Positions 39,819 to 50,959 of a stretch of DNA of 64,000 nt are shown piece by piece. The first letter of the stretch is position 1; the number at the start of each line of letters is the position of its first letter. This DNA is from Candidatus Celerinatantimonas neptuna (GTDB taxonomy: Bacteria > Pseudomonadota > Gammaproteobacteria > Enterobacterales > Celerinatantimonadaceae): positions 831,001 through 895,000 of the forward strand of contig OU461276.1 of the NCBI GenBank assembly GCA_911810475.1. The letters run 5' to 3'. Both the position numbers and the translations under genes were made by a program. The notes under the pieces are model-generated. The model did no database searches and was not told where the DNA came from. It saw only the letters and a list, made by a program, of their open reading frames with translations.

Positions 39819-41702
39819 ATGATCACGCTCCAACAAGTTACTCTTCAGCGAGGAACAAAAGTCCTACTTGACCACGCATCCATAGTGATTCATCCAGGAC
39901 AATCAGTAGGACTTGTAGGGCAAAATGGATGTGGAAAATCATCATTATTTAGCCTGCTAAAAGGTCAGTTGGCAGTCGATTCTGGCCAATTAGAAATACC
40001 GGCTCAATGGCAAATCGCTAGTGTTGCCCAACATACTCCCGCTCTTGAGTGCTCCGCATTAAATTATGTCATTGATGGGGATCGGGAATATCGTCAAATC
40101 ACAGAGCGGCTCAAACAGGCAGAAGAGCAACAAGACGGAATGGCCATTGCTCATTTACACGAGAAAATCGATGCCATTGGTGGCTATCAAATTGAATCTC
40201 GGGCTGCCACCTTACTGGCAGGACTGGGTTTTAGTCAGTCAGAACAAAAAAATTCTGTAGCAAGCTTTTCCGGTGGCTGGAGAATGCGTTTGAATCTGGC
40301 CCAGGCATTAATATGCCGAAGCGATCTATTATTACTAGATGAACCAACAAACCATTTAGATATCAATACCGTTGTCTGGCTGGAACAATGGCTCAATCAC
40401 TATACAGGAACTTTAGTAATTATCTCCCATGACAGAGATTTCTTAGACCAAACAGTCCAAAAAATTATTCATATAGAACAAGCACAATGCAATGAATACA
40501 CTGGTAATTATACGAGCTTTGAGCAGCAACGAGCCACAAAGTTAGCCCAACAACAAGCGCTTCATGAAAAACAAATGCGCCAACAGGGGCATTTGCAAAA
40601 ATATATTGACCGTTTTCGCTACAAAGCCACAAAAGCAAAACAGGCCCAAAGCCGAATCAAGGCTCTCGAAAAGATGGAACTTGTCGGCCCTGCACATGTT
40701 GACTCACCGTTTAGCTTTAGCTTTCGTCCCCCCCATACGTTACCAATGCCACTACTACAAATGGACCAGGTATGTGCCGGATACGGCGATAAAATGATCT
40801 TATCAAATATTCAATTTAATCTGGTTCCTGGAAGCCGAATCGGCCTACTCGGTCGAAATGGTGCAGGGAAATCAACCTTCATAAAACTCTTAAGCGGTGA
40901 TTTGGACCCCTTATCAGGTCAATTAGAACTCAATAGGAATGTCCAGGTCGGTTATTTCGCCCAACATCAGTTAGAAACACTTCACAAAGATGAATCACCA
41001 TTAGCTCATCTAAGGCGTATTGCTCCGCAAGAAACTGAGCAGGAATTACGAAATTATTTAGGATGTTTTGGCTTTCAATCAGAACAAGCTTTATCACCTG
41101 TAGCCCCTTTTAGTGGCGGCGAAAAAGCCCGACTGGTCCTGGCGTTAATCGTATGGCAACGCCCAAATCTATTACTATTAGATGAACCGACGAACCATTT
41201 AGACCTCGATATGCGCCACGCACTGACACTCGCTTTGCAAGAGTTCGAAGGGGCAATGGTTTTAGTTTCTCATGATAGGGCCCTACTTCGGGCAAGTTGT
41301 GATGAATTTTATCGGGTCGATAATGGTCAAATCTCATCTTTCAAAGGTGATTTGGATGAATATCAACAATGGCTTAAAGAAACCCAATATCAACAAAACA
41401 AACAAGAAGAAACTTCACTTGCACCCTCCCGGCAACAACAAAAACGAGATCAGGCTGAACGACGGCGGAAAACGAAACCTTTACGGACAAAAATAGAAAA
41501 GTTAGAAAAACAGACCGAAGTTTTCAATCAGAAACTGGCTCACATTGAACAACAATTGAGTGATCCTGATTTGTATCAAAGTGAAAAAAAAGAATTACTC
41601 AACGAGCTTATTTATAAACAAACTCAGCTCAAAAAACAGTTAGAAGAAACCGAGGAACAATGGCTTGGTTACATGGAAGAGCTTGAAAATATAACTGAAT
41701 AA
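39819..41702 (+). CDS. yheS: ABC-F ATPase YheS
   Basis: A 627-residue ABC-F protein without membrane segments. ABC domain 1 has Walker A GLVGQNGCGKSS, signature SFSGGWRMR and Walker B LLLLDEPTNHLD. A linker (about 230-300, charged helices) precedes ABC domain 2, with GLLGRNGAGKST, PFSGGEKARL and LLLLDEPTNHLD. A C-terminal coiled coil follows (about 540-625). ABC-F factors act on the ribosome; YheS relieves some translation-arrest situations in E. coli. The order yheV/yheS is conserved. Confidence 0.94.
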   Translation: MITLQQVTLQRGTKVLLDHASIVIHPGQSVGLVGQNGCGKSSLFSLLKGQLAVDSGQLEIPAQWQIASVAQHTPALECSALNYVIDGDREYRQITERLKQAEEQQDGMAIAHLHEKIDAIGGYQIESRAATLLAGLGFSQSEQKNSVASFSGGWRMRLNLAQALICRSDLLLLDEPTNHLDINTVVWLEQWLNHYTGTLVIISHDRDFLDQTVQKIIHIEQAQCNEYTGNYTSFEQQRATKLAQQQALHEKQMRQQGHLQKYIDRFRYKATKAKQAQSRIKALEKMELVGPAHVDSPFSFSFRPPHTLPMPLLQMDQVCAGYGDKMILSNIQFNLVPGSRIGLLGRNGAGKSTFIKLLSGDLDPLSGQLELNRNVQVGYFAQHQLETLHKDESPLAHLRRIAPQETEQELRNYLGCFGFQSEQALSPVAPFSGGEKARLVLALIVWQRPNLLLLDEPTNHLDLDMRHALTLALQEFEGAMVLVSHDRALLRASCDEFYRVDNGQISSFKGDLDEYQQWLKETQYQQNKQEETSLAPSRQQQKRDQAERRRKTKPLRTKIEKLEKQTEVFNQKLAHIEQQLSDPDLYQSEKKELLNELIYKQTQLKKQLEETEEQWLGYMEELENITE

Positions 41703-41844
41703 TTCGATTAGATGACAATCCTTCTAATAAGAAAATGATTAATAATTTTAAATTTACCCCAGTTGGATGAATCAATCTAATAATCAGTTTATTACTATAA
41801 ACACGCTTGTTACTATCTTTTTGCTTGTACTTGCTTTGACAGCG

Positions 41845-41872
41845 CCCGGCTTCCTGCCGGGTTCTTTTTTAT
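41845..41872 (+). terminator. Strong intrinsic terminator
   Basis: CCCGGC, TTCCT loop, GCCGGG, then TTCTTTTTT. It lies 143 bases past the yheS stop. That distance leaves room for a short separate transcript ending here, or simply a long 3' UTR. Confidence 0.85.
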
Positions 41873-42892
41873 TACTTTCACTTCATTATCTCAACATTCA
41901 ATAACAATGCTATATACACGTCAGATTTATATTAAATATGATGAACTAAACCATTAAATATCAATATGTACCTGCTGAATCCTTTCAGCTCTTATAAAAA
42001 TGTTAACTAATTCATCATTTCATCACTATTATCCATGATAATATATTTTTCAGATATTTTTTGTTCCCAGATAAAATCAAAAATAGACAATATGTATGTT
42101 TTTACAAATAACCTCTGGACAAAAATGGGTCAGAATTAATCCTAGCCATGGATAATAACCACGTTTTATTTGGTGATTATTGATACTATACCTAGACAGT
42201 TTTCTGATATGAGGCAGAAGATTAAGTACAGCCAGTTCAACCCAATTATCAATGGCTCAATGACCGCTGAATTTAACAAAAAAAATTCATGTAGTCACTT
42301 ATCACAAAGCGACCTTATCTAATAAGGTGAAGTTTAGTTAAATAAAACCAGGTTTTAATTTTAAATACAGCTTACAGGAAAAGTTCAAAAATAAGAAAAG
42401 TCTGATTGATTACAGCCGCCCTCATCTCTCAATGACCACCGGGAAATAAGCTGATTTTGTCAAATCTCATTATTTAATGACCCATTTGATTTTATGTCTT
42501 GTAGGAGCAATCCTCGTTTTCCTGAAGGAAAAATAAAATTTCGAAGTAAAACAGACAATAAATAATCTTTTAGAGGTTATTAACAATTTCCACAAATAAC
42601 CTGAATCTTTCTCATTTAGCAAAGAGAAATCAGGCCTATGACGACACAATGACATCGTTACAACACCAATCTTTAAATAGGACTCGATGGATTGTATAAA
42701 AGGATTTTTTATCTGAAATTAGGGTTAATTTAACTTAAAGACTCCGAAAAAAATCAGTGTTCAGGCTATCTGGATCAACCGGATAAAACCTATATCTGTT
42801 AAAAATCTTTATGGACTAAACCTTGGAGGGTTACAAATAAAATGATAAATTTTTTAGAAAAAATATTTCAAATCGAGCACAAATATTAATAA
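41873..42892. other. Kilobase gene-free, AT-rich spacer
   Basis: About 1 kb with stops in every frame and no recognisable protein or RNA. A weak GGTTATT / AATAACC repeat lies near 42575-42602. It may be the remains of lost genes or carry an unrecognised small RNA. Confidence 0.4.
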
Positions 42893-42920
42893 AAAGGTCA
42901 TTGTTTAGCTAATGACCTTT
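42893..42920 (-). terminator. Terminator of azoR
   Basis: On the minus strand AAAGGTCATT, an 8-base loop, AATGACCTTT, then TTATT. It lies 15 bases after the azoR stop. Confidence 0.85.
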
Positions 42921-42935
42921 ACTATAAAATATATT

Positions 42936-43523
42936 CTAGAGCTGATAATTAGTCAACTGAGAAGCAACTTGTTCCAGCTTAGGTTGAGCAACATCATCCC
43001 CCAAAGCCAATCCTTCAACATATATAACATCAACATCATTAATACCGAGGAAACCAAGCAATAACTTCAAATAAGGAATCTGATAGTCACTTCCATTATC
43101 CTTATACATCCCACCACGCGTGGTTACAACCAACGCCTTCGTATCTTCAATCAATCCTACAGGGCCATTTTCAGTATAAGTAAATGTTTCACCTGCCCGG
43201 GCAACAAAATCAATCCAGGTTTTTAACTGCGTTGGAATCGCAAAATTATACATAGGTGCAGCAATAATTAATAAATCTGCATCTTTAACTTCTTTGATTA
43301 GTTCATCAGACAAAGCCTGAGCTTGTTTTTGTCGCTCATTTAATTCACCAGTCGGGCGAAGCATGCCAACCAACTCACCATCCAATACGGGAACAGGATT
43401 AGCAGCTAAATCGCGGACCGTGATCTGTGCATTTTGATGCTCTTTCACAAACTGGTCCATTAATTTAGATGATTGAGAATATTCCCCCAATACACTGGTT
43501 TTCAACACTAAAACTTTTTTCAT
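42936..43523 (-). CDS. azoR: FMN-dependent NADH-azoreductase
   Basis: A 195-residue flavodoxin-like quinone/azo reductase. It opens KVLVLKTSVLGEYSQSSKL (phosphate-binding loop region), has APMYNFAIPTQLKTWIDFVARAG (FMN and substrate contacts), and LVVTTRGGMY. AzoR reduces quinones and azo compounds and helps against thiol stress. GGAGACC lies upstream of the start. Single gene. Confidence 0.93.
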   Translation of the reverse strand: MKKVLVLKTSVLGEYSQSSKLMDQFVKEHQNAQITVRDLAANPVPVLDGELVGMLRPTGELNERQKQAQALSDELIKEVKDADLLIIAAPMYNFAIPTQLKTWIDFVARAGETFTYTENGPVGLIEDTKALVVTTRGGMYKDNGSDYQIPYLKLLLGFLGINDVDVIYVEGLALGDDVAQPKLEQVASQLTNYQL

Positions 43524-43616
43524 ATTGGTCTCCCTTCATAAAGTCAAACCAGTCTAGCATTCAAAAAAAATCAAATAAATTCCATTATATCGGCTTAATC
43601 TTTCTATTTTATAGAA

Positions 43617-46600
43617 TCATTCAAGGTTAGGAGCCAACCAACGTTCAGCTTCTTCAAGAGTCATACTCGCTCTCTTGGAATAATCCTCTAATTGATCTTT
43701 TTGAATTTTTGCGATTGCAAAGTAACGTGATTCAGGATGGCTGAAATACTATCCTGAGATAGAAGCTCCAGTCCACGTAGCATAACTTTCTGTAAACTTC
43801 ATCCCTATGCACTTTTCAACATCTAATAAACGCCAGATAATTGTTTTTTCGGGATGCTCAGGACATGTAGGATACCCAGGAGCAGGACGAATGCCCTGAT
43901 ACCGCTCGCGGATAAGTTCCTCGTTAGATAGTGATTCATCAGGACTATAGTCCCATATCTGTCGGCGAACTTGCTGGTGCAAATACTCAGCGAAGTCTTC
44001 AGCTAATTAATCAGCAATCGCTTTTACCATAATCGAGTTGTAATCATCGCCTTTATTCTTATATGAATCCGCCAGCTCATCTTCACCGATACCACCTGTT
44101 ACCGCAAAAGCACCGATATAGTCGAATATACCGCTTTGTTTAGGTGCGATAAAAATAGTTAGCACCCTTCGTTTTTTTTGTCCGTTGTCGGAGCTGATGG
44201 CTGACTTCCGATACATGCTCACAAGACTCATCTACATAAATCTCAATGTCGTCTCCGACCCGATTGGCAGCAAACATGCCCACAATCCCCCGGGCAGTCA
44301 GTTCCTGACTCTGTTCAAACCGATCCAACATCTGATTAGCATCCGAATAAAGTTGCCTAGCCTGACCCCCCATCTAAGATTCTTGGATATTTTCCAGCTA
44401 ACGACCATGTCATGGAAAAAGGAGTCCAGTCGATATACTCACGCAGAGTCGACATCGAAGCATCGGTTATGGTTTGCATACCTAGCTGTTCAGGTCGTAC
44501 CGGTTTGTAATTATTCCAACCAAGCGTGAGTGCATTTTCACACGCCTGTTCCAATGTAACCGGAGCACCTCTGGTACGTTTACGAGCATATTGTTCACGT
44601 ACTATTTCATATTCTTTTTTGATTTTCTGAGCATATGCTGATTTATATTCTTTAGAGAGCAACGTCTGCACATGCCAACAGCTCTAGAAGCATTTCGACA
44701 GGATGGAAAATAGTTGGGTTCTATCTTAACAGCGGTATGTGCTTTGGATGTTGTTTCCCCACCTATTAAAAGTGGAAGATCAAATCCCTGTCGTTCCATC
44801 TCTTTTGCGACATGCACCATTTCATCCAGAGAAGGTGTAATCAACCCGGAAAGACCAATCATATCGACGTTTTCTTCACGAGCAACTTGCAAAATTTTCT
44901 CGCAAGGCCCCATGACACCTAAATCAACGACTTCAAAGTTGTTACACTGCAAGACAACCCCAACGATATTTTTACCAATATCATGTACATCGCCTTTGAC
45001 CGTTGCCATCACAATCTTCTCGTTTAACTGTTGTTCGCTACTCTTTCAGCTTCGATAAATTCAGTGTTCCCTTTAACTAATGCGTGTTCAAGCCGTTTAT
45101 TCACCGGCCATGAACACCACTCCAGCAATTTTGAATCCGCTTCATACTGTTATTCTCCACCGCGAAATGATTCAGCAATCTCTAGAAGTTCATCCATTGC
45201 TCCTTCATGAGTATTGAAGATGATAGTCTCTACATTCTCCCGCAATTGGGCAGGAATATCTTTATAAATAGCAAGCTGTCCGGCATTCACAATCCCCACA
45301 TCCATACCGTTGCGAATTGCATGGTACAAAAAGACCGCATGAATAGCTTCACCAACAGGGTTATTACCACGAAAAAAGAACGAAACGTTTGATACTCCTC
45401 CAGAAATTAATGCGCGAGGAAGTGTATCTTTGATGATTTTGACAGATTCAATAAAATCCACAGCATAATTATTATGCTCTTCTATTTCTGTCGCAACTGC
45501 ACAGATGTTTGGATCAAAGATGATATCTTCAGGCACAAAACCAATTTCATCAACTAAAATGTGATAACTGCGGGCGCATATTTCTACTCTACGTGCTTTA
45601 GTATCAGCCTAACCTTCTTCATTAAACGCCATGACGATGACTGCTGCCCCATATCGACGCAGTAAGCGTGCCTGCGTGACAAATTTTTATTTCCCTTCTT
45701 TAAGAAAAATAGAGTTAACAATCGGTTTACCTTGTACACATTTCAGGTCAGCTTCCAAAATACCCCAATTTGATGAATCAATCATCACGGAAACTTTTAC
45801 GATTTCGGGTTCAGATGCAATGAGATTCAAAAAACGCACCATCGCTTGTTTTGAATCGAGCATTCATTCATCCATATTGATATCGATGACCTGAGCACCG
45901 TTTTCAACTTGTAGCGCTGCAACTTCAAGTGCTTTGTCGTAATCCTCAGCAACGATCAAACGTTTAAAAAGTGCTGAACCGGTTACATTGTTTCGCTCTC
46001 CGACATTTACAAATAATGTATCGTTCCCAATATTGAACGATTCTAGTCCAGAAATCCGGCACGCAACCGGTGATTGAGGTAATTCTCTTGGTGATATGCC
46101 ATCAACAACCTCAGACATTGCCCGAATATGCTCTGGAGTTGTTCCCCCCCCAACAATATTAAGCAATCCAGAACGAGCCCATTCACCTATCTGTCGGGCC
46201 ATCTCCTCGGGGCCAAGACATATTCTCCAAATGCATTCGAAAGGCCAGCATTCGGATGCGCAGAAACATAGGTCTGCTGATTTTCGATAACTCTTCAACA
46301 TATTGACGTAATTCATCCGGACCTAAAGCACAATTAAGCCCCACAGACAGAGGCTGACAATAACGCAGAGAATTATAAAATGCCTCAGTCGTCTGCCCAG
46401 AAAGGGGACGACCAGAAGCATCAGTCATCGTCCCAGAGATCATTAACGGCAATTGCTTACCGACTTCATCAAAAATCGTTTCAGCCGCAAAAACTGCTGA
46501 TTTTGCATTCAGTGTATCAAAGATCGTCTCGATCATGATGAGATCAACACCACCTTCTATCAACGCTGGTCGATTCAGAGTAAGCATCGACCAACTGGTC

Positions 46601-47053
46601 AAAAGTGATATTTCGAAATCCCGGATCATTCACATCAGGGGAAATAGAGACAGTCCGGTTAGTGGGGCCAAGTATTCCGGCAACATAACGAGGCTTATCA
46701 GGAGTTAAACGCGTCTGTTCATCCGCAACATGCCGGGCAAGTTGTGCTGCATCCAAATTAATTTCGGCTGATTGAAACTCCACCTGATAATCAGCCATAG
46801 CGATAGATGTTGCATTAAAGGTATTAGTTTCAAGGATGTCAGCACCAGCTTCTAAATTTTGACGGTGAATTTCTGCGATAATCTCAGGCTGAGTGTGTAC
46901 CTATAAATCATTATTCCCTTTTAAATCACAGGACCAATCGTAAACCGTCTCCATGGAAATCACTCTCATCCAGCTTATAACTCTGGATCATCGTGCCCAT
47001 ACCACCATCAATTAATAAGATCCGCACGACCAGTTGCTTATCAATATACTCAC
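43617..47053 (-). pseudogene. metH: Cobalamin-dependent methionine synthase, heavily decayed
   Basis: Fragments of all four MetH modules are spread over all three minus-strand frames in the correct order. They are the homocysteine domain ([37 protein letters not shown]), the folate domain ([11 protein letters not shown]), the B12 domain ([17 protein letters not shown]) and the activation domain (YQGIRPAPGYPTCPEH, then ERWLAPNLE at the stop). I see at least ten lesions, several of them single-base nonsense changes such as SGWYFSHPES read as SG-stop-YFSHPES at about 43749. The zinc-binding Cys pair of the IVGGCCGTTP motif is deleted (now IVGGGTTP, about 46151). The span is roughly 240 bases shorter than a full gene. 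It cannot make a working enzyme. Confidence 0.95.
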
Positions 47054-47085
47054 ATCTTTTCCTTTGGGTCGATATACTGAATCAA

Positions 47086-48018
47086 TTAATTCCTATCACT
47101 TGGATTCATCACTTTTAGATCATATGGGGTAATCTGATAAACACAGTAATTGATCCAGTTACTATAGAGTAAACTGCCATGGCTACGCCATGTAGCTAAA
47201 GGTTTCTGATTTGGATCATCATCCGGGTAATAATTATAAGGTAGCAATGGCGAACTGCCGGCTTCTACATCTCGCTGGTATTCATTAGCCAAAGTGTCGG
47301 AATCATATTCTGGATGACCTGTAACATAAACCTGTCGCAAATCACTGCTGGCAGCTAAATATAATCCTCCATGAGGGTGCGTTGCTAAAATATCCAGATC
47401 GGTATATTCCTTTATAGCTTCCAACGGGAAACCAGCATTTCTTGATAAAGGAGCCAAAAATGTATCATCAAAACCTCGTAACAACTTATTATGTCCTCCC
47501 ACCGTATGATGAGAATAAACACCACAGAGTTTCTGCTTCAATGTATATCGGGGCATTCCATAAAGAACATGTAATGCAACCTGTGCCGCCCAGCAAAGAA
47601 ACAAAGTTGATGTGACATGAGTCGTCGACCAATCAATGATCTCACATATCTGCTTCCAATAATAAACGTTCTCAAAAGGTGTTAAACCTAATGGAGCACC
47701 TGTGATGATCAGTCCATCATAGTTGTCATTTTTCAGCCTGTCGAAGTCCCGATAAAAACGATCAATATGAGCCTGCGGCGTGTTACGTGAAATACGATGA
47801 TCAATTCGCAATAAATGGACATCAACTTGCAAAGGTGTATTAGAAAGTAACCTTAATATTTGATTTTCAGTTTCAATTTTTTTAGGCATTAAATTCAACA
47901 GAATCACTTTTAGAGGTCTAATATCTTGCGAAACTGCACGGCTCTGAGGCATTACAAAAATATTTTCGCTTCTAAGTACCTCAGCTGCTGGTAGTTGATC
48001 AGGGATCCGAATTGGCAT
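47086..48018 (-). CDS. metA: Homoserine O-succinyltransferase (MetA)
   Basis: A 310-residue first enzyme of methionine synthesis, transferring an acyl group to homoserine. The ATG at 48018 ([10 protein letters not shown]) matches the family start. Catalytic Cys142 (LFLCWAAQ), His235 and Glu237 (TGHPEYD) are present, as are [11 protein letters not shown] and [11 protein letters not shown]. Length is standard. The choice between succinyl- and acetyl-CoA is not decided by sequence alone. MetJ boxes overlap its promoter. The decayed metH lies 32 bases downstream, so the pair was probably an operon. Confidence 0.95.
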   Translation of the reverse strand: MPIRIPDQLPAAEVLRSENIFVMPQSRAVSQDIRPLKVILLNLMPKKIETENQILRLLSNTPLQVDVHLLRIDHRISRNTPQAHIDRFYRDFDRLKNDNYDGLIITGAPLGLTPFENVYYWKQICEIIDWSTTHVTSTLFLCWAAQVALHVLYGMPRYTLKQKLCGVYSHHTVGGHNKLLRGFDDTFLAPLSRNAGFPLEAIKEYTDLDILATHPHGGLYLAASSDLRQVYVTGHPEYDSDTLANEYQRDVEAGSSPLLPYNYYPDDDPNQKPLATWRSHGSLLYSNWINYCVYQITPYDLKVMNPSDRN

Positions 48019-48031
48019 AGTTATTCCGTAT

Positions 48032-48061
48032 AAAAGTCTAGACATCTAGATGCCTATTATA
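48032..48061 (-). promoter_or_regulatory. metA promoter -10 with three tandem MetJ boxes
   Basis: A TATAAT (minus strand, 48061-48056) is immediately followed by AGGCATCT, AGATGTCT and AGACTTTT (48055-48032). These match the MetJ consensus AGACGTCT at 6, 7 and 6 of 8 positions in perfect 8-base phasing. MetJ with S-adenosylmethionine would block the promoter here. The box array ends 13 bases before the metA start codon. Confidence 0.8.
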
Positions 48062-48162
48062 AAAACTTCATTCGACAAGTCTATACATTTAGATCAAAAT
48101 AAACGGGTTCTACCCCAATTTAGCGGACACATCTAAAAAGAGGCATACGATGTCTAAAAGAC

Positions 48163-48480
48163 GTGTTCATGACTAAACGAAGAAAGTATACCCCAGAATT
48201 TAAACGTGAAACCGTTGTACTCACTCAACAACCGGGAGTGAGCTGTCTTCAGATAGCACTGGATATTGGTATCAATCCCAATTTATTGATTAGAAACGAG
48301 AAGCTGAACAAGGCACAGATAAAACATTTAAAGGCAGCGGCTCTCCCCGGGATGAAGACATTGCACGACTCAAACGGGAACTTGCCAAAGTGAAAAGGAA
48401 CGGGATTTTTTGCGAGAAGCAGCAACGTTCTTTGCCAGGGAATTACCGTAAGGTACCAGGCCATTCAGCGTTGTCGCGAA
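48163..48480 (+). pseudogene. IS3-family OrfA, frameshifted (copy 1)
   Basis: The open part MTKRRKYTPEFKRETVVLT...DIGINPNLL is the helix-turn-helix start of an IS3 OrfA. After about residue 40 the expected continuation (RDEDIARLKRELAKVK, then ERDFLREAATFFAREL) lies in two other frames, so at least two indels have broken it. The same breaks occur in copy 2. Confidence 0.8.
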
Positions 48481-49302
48481 AGCTTTTCTGTTCGACTTAT
48501 GTGTCTCTGCCTGAACGTGTTACCTAGTAGTTATTACGTTTGGGTCAATCGAACACCAAGTCCCCGTGCACTTTAACGTCTATTGACTAAAAGTATCAGT
48601 CGGTACCATGAGGATAGTGGTGGTATTCTTGGTGCACCGCACATCCTTGAAGCCCCTCAGGATGAAGGAATTCAAGTGCGTTTGAATCGGGTTGCCAGAC
48701 TCATGTCAGCTAATGGGCTTTATGGCTGGCCACGTAAGAAAGGTCGGGGCTCAAAACGTAAATCTGTACGTCCTGAGGGGTAAAAAAATCACCTTGAGCG
48801 GGATTTTACGGCTCTGGAGCCAGAAACCAAATGGGTAACAGACATCACTGAAATAGTGACCCAAGAAGGGAAGTTTTACCTGAGTGTTGTTCTGGACCTG
48901 TATAGTAAGCTTGTGATTGGCTGGTCGATGCATCATCTCCAAGACCGTTATATGGTGATGCGAGCAGTAAAAATGGCCGTTTGGCAACGACAAGAAAAGC
49001 ATAAGGTGATCCTGCACTCTGATCGCGGTACACAATTTACCAGTGGAGATCACCAGCGCCTGCTGAAACATAATCAACTGGTCAGTAGTATGAGTGCCGT
49101 AGGTCATTGTGGAGACAATGCAGCCTGTGAAGGATTTTTCGGTGTACTCAAACGTGAACGGGTCAATTATCGCCACTACCGGACACGAGATGAAGCAATA
49201 GCCGATATTTTTGATGATATTGAACGATTCCACAATCCGAGAATGCGACGTAGACTAGCAAATGAAGGCTGTCAGTTTACATTTTTACAAAACCATCCGT
49301 GA
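48455..49302 (+). pseudogene. IS3-family OrfB transposase, interrupted (copy 1)
   Basis: Recognisable from YQAIQRCRESFSVRL onward. In-frame TAA codons interrupt it near 48574 and at 48781-48783. Then the DDE core is intact: WVTDITE (first Asp), HSDRGTQF (second Asp) and GFFGVLKRE (Glu). The second stop is followed in the same frame by [20 protein letters not shown], so in this copy it is a pure nonsense change. Confidence 0.82.
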
Positions 49303-49440
49303 AAACGGGGTAGAACCCCTAATCTATCTGCCATAAAGATGGGTCAATGGCCCACCAAAAAATTCATTGCACGATGAATACATCGCGGTTTAATCGTGAT
49401 TTATCATCACTAATTGAAGTTAAATAAATTCCCCCCCATA

Positions 49441-49472
49441 AAAAAATCCGATGAAAAAATCATCGGATTTTT
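49441..49472 (-). terminator. Terminator of the alpha operon
   Basis: Minus strand AAATCCGATG, a loop of six Ts, CATCGGATTTTTTT. It lies 50 bases beyond the rplQ stop. The 122 bases between this and the IS copy hold nothing recognisable. Confidence 0.88.
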
Positions 49473-49522
49473 AGCTAACGAATAGCCAATTTCATAATGA
49501 AACTGACAAATAAGTATAACCT

Positions 49523-49906
49523 TTATTCTGCAGCTTCTTCTGAAGACTCTGCACGATCAACCAATTCGATATAAGCCATTGGAGCGTTATCACCAGCCCG
49601 GAAACCACATTTCAAGATACGAGTGTAACCACCTGCACGTTCTTGAAAACGAGGGCCCAAGTCTGAAAACAGTTTACCAACCACTTCTTTGTCGCGAGTA
49701 CGCGCGAAAGCCAGACGGCGGTTAGCAACACTGTCATTTTTAGCCAATGTGATCAAAGGCTCAACAACACGGCGAAGTTCTTTAGCTTTCGGCAATGTTG
49801 TCTTGATAACTTCATGGCGAACCAATGAACTGGCCATATTGCGGAACATAGCCTGACGATGGCTACTATTCCGGTTCAATTGACGACCACTCTTACGATG
49901 GCGCAT
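49523..49906 (-). CDS. rplQ: 50S ribosomal protein L17
   Basis: 127 residues, opening [20 protein letters not shown] exactly like other gammaproteobacterial L17 proteins, with an acidic C-terminus. Last gene of the alpha operon, 42 bases after rpoA. In E. coli S4 regulates this operon through the rpsM leader. Confidence 0.98.
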   Translation of the reverse strand: MRHRKSGRQLNRNSSHRQAMFRNMASSLVRHEVIKTTLPKAKELRRVVEPLITLAKNDSVANRRLAFARTRDKEVVGKLFSDLGPRFQERAGGYTRILKCGFRAGDNAPMAYIELVDRAESSEEAAE

Positions 49907-49948
49907 GACCTTATCCTTCTAAATAATACTATGAAACCAGCGATCTGG

Positions 49949-50935
49949 TTACTTCTCAGCAATACTGGCGGGAGGCCAATTCTCTAGGCGCATACCCAGA
50001 GACAACCCACGGCTTGCCAGGACATCTTTAATTTCAGTCAAAGATTTCTTACCAAGGTTAGGTGTTTTCAACAACTCAACCTCAGTACGCTGAACCAAAT
50101 CACCAATATAATGAATCGCTTCTGCTTTCAAACAGTTAGCGGAACGAACAGTCAATTCTAAGTCATCAACAGGACGTAGCAGAATTGGATCAAATTCAGG
50201 TTTTTCTTCTTTCTCTTCAGGCTCAGTTACATCACGCAAATCAACGAACGCGTCAAGCTGCTCAGCCAGGATAGTTGCTGAACGACGAATTGCTTCTTCA
50301 GGATCTAAAGTCCCATTGGTTTCCATATCAATAACCAATTTATCCAGATCCGTACGTTGTTCGACACGAGCCGCCTCAACATTATAAGCAATTCGAGAAA
50401 TTGGGCTGAATGCTGCATCAACCAGCAATCGACCAATTGGACGTTCCTCATCTTCAGAATGAACTCGAGTAGAGGCAGGAACATATCCACGACCCCGCTC
50501 AACCTTAATCCGCATGTTAATTTGAGCATCACTGCTCAAATGACAAATAACGTGCTCGGGATTAGCAATTTCAACATCACCATCATGGGTGATATCACCA
50601 GCGACGACCGGGCCTGCACCAGATTTGGTAAGCGTCAGCATCGCTTCATCCTTACCTTCGAGCTTCACAGCAATACCTTTTAGATTCAGTAAGATTTCTA
50701 AAACATCTTCCTGAACACCTTCCTTACTGCTGTACTCATGCAACACGCCGTCAATCTCTGCCTCAGTAACAGCGCAACCAGGCATAGAAGAAAGTAAAAT
50801 ACGACGAAGCGCATTACCAAGTGTGTGACCAAAACCCCGTTCAAGAGGCTCCAAAGTCACTTTTGCATGAGTAGGGCTAAATTGTGCAATATCAACTAGC
50901 CGCGGCTTTAGAAATTCTGTTACAGAACCCTGCAT
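49949..50935 (-). CDS. rpoA: DNA-directed RNA polymerase subunit alpha
   Basis: 328 residues. The N-terminal dimerisation domain has [22 protein letters not shown] linker near 235-250 precedes the C-terminal domain with [15 protein letters not shown] (the DNA/UP-element-contacting Arg) and [17 protein letters not shown]. The region contacted by CRP is conserved. Sits between rpsD and rplQ in normal alpha-operon order. Confidence 0.98.
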   Translation of the reverse strand: MQGSVTEFLKPRLVDIAQFSPTHAKVTLEPLERGFGHTLGNALRRILLSSMPGCAVTEAEIDGVLHEYSSKEGVQEDVLEILLNLKGIAVKLEGKDEAMLTLTKSGAGPVVAGDITHDGDVEIANPEHVICHLSSDAQINMRIKVERGRGYVPASTRVHSEDEERPIGRLLVDAAFSPISRIAYNVEAARVEQRTDLDKLVIDMETNGTLDPEEAIRRSATILAEQLDAFVDLRDVTEPEEKEEKPEFDPILLRPVDDLELTVRSANCLKAEAIHYIGDLVQRTEVELLKTPNLGKKSLTEIKDVLASRGLSLGMRLENWPPASIAEK

Positions 50936-50959
50936 TGTGTCCTCTCTTAGAAATTAGCC

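Larger units (their letters stand above)
48105..49318 (+). mobile_element. IS3-family insertion sequence, defective, copy 1
   Basis: 1214 bases bounded by inverted ends GGGTTCTACCCC and GGGGTAGAACCC. It contains orfA and orfB of an IS3-type element reading rightward. The same element recurs at 59755 in the same orientation with about 18 differences by my count. No clear target-site duplication is visible at either copy. It is inserted 44 bases upstream of the metA -10 element. Confidence 0.88.

Noticed and set aside
42470..42655. 61-codon minus-strand frame in the yheS-azoR spacer
   Set aside because: No start context or family-like pattern; typical chance frame in AT-rich DNA.
48249..49233. 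Minus-strand frames inside the IS3 copies
   Set aside because: They are complements of the transposase genes; both copies show the same antisense frames only because the DNA is duplicated.
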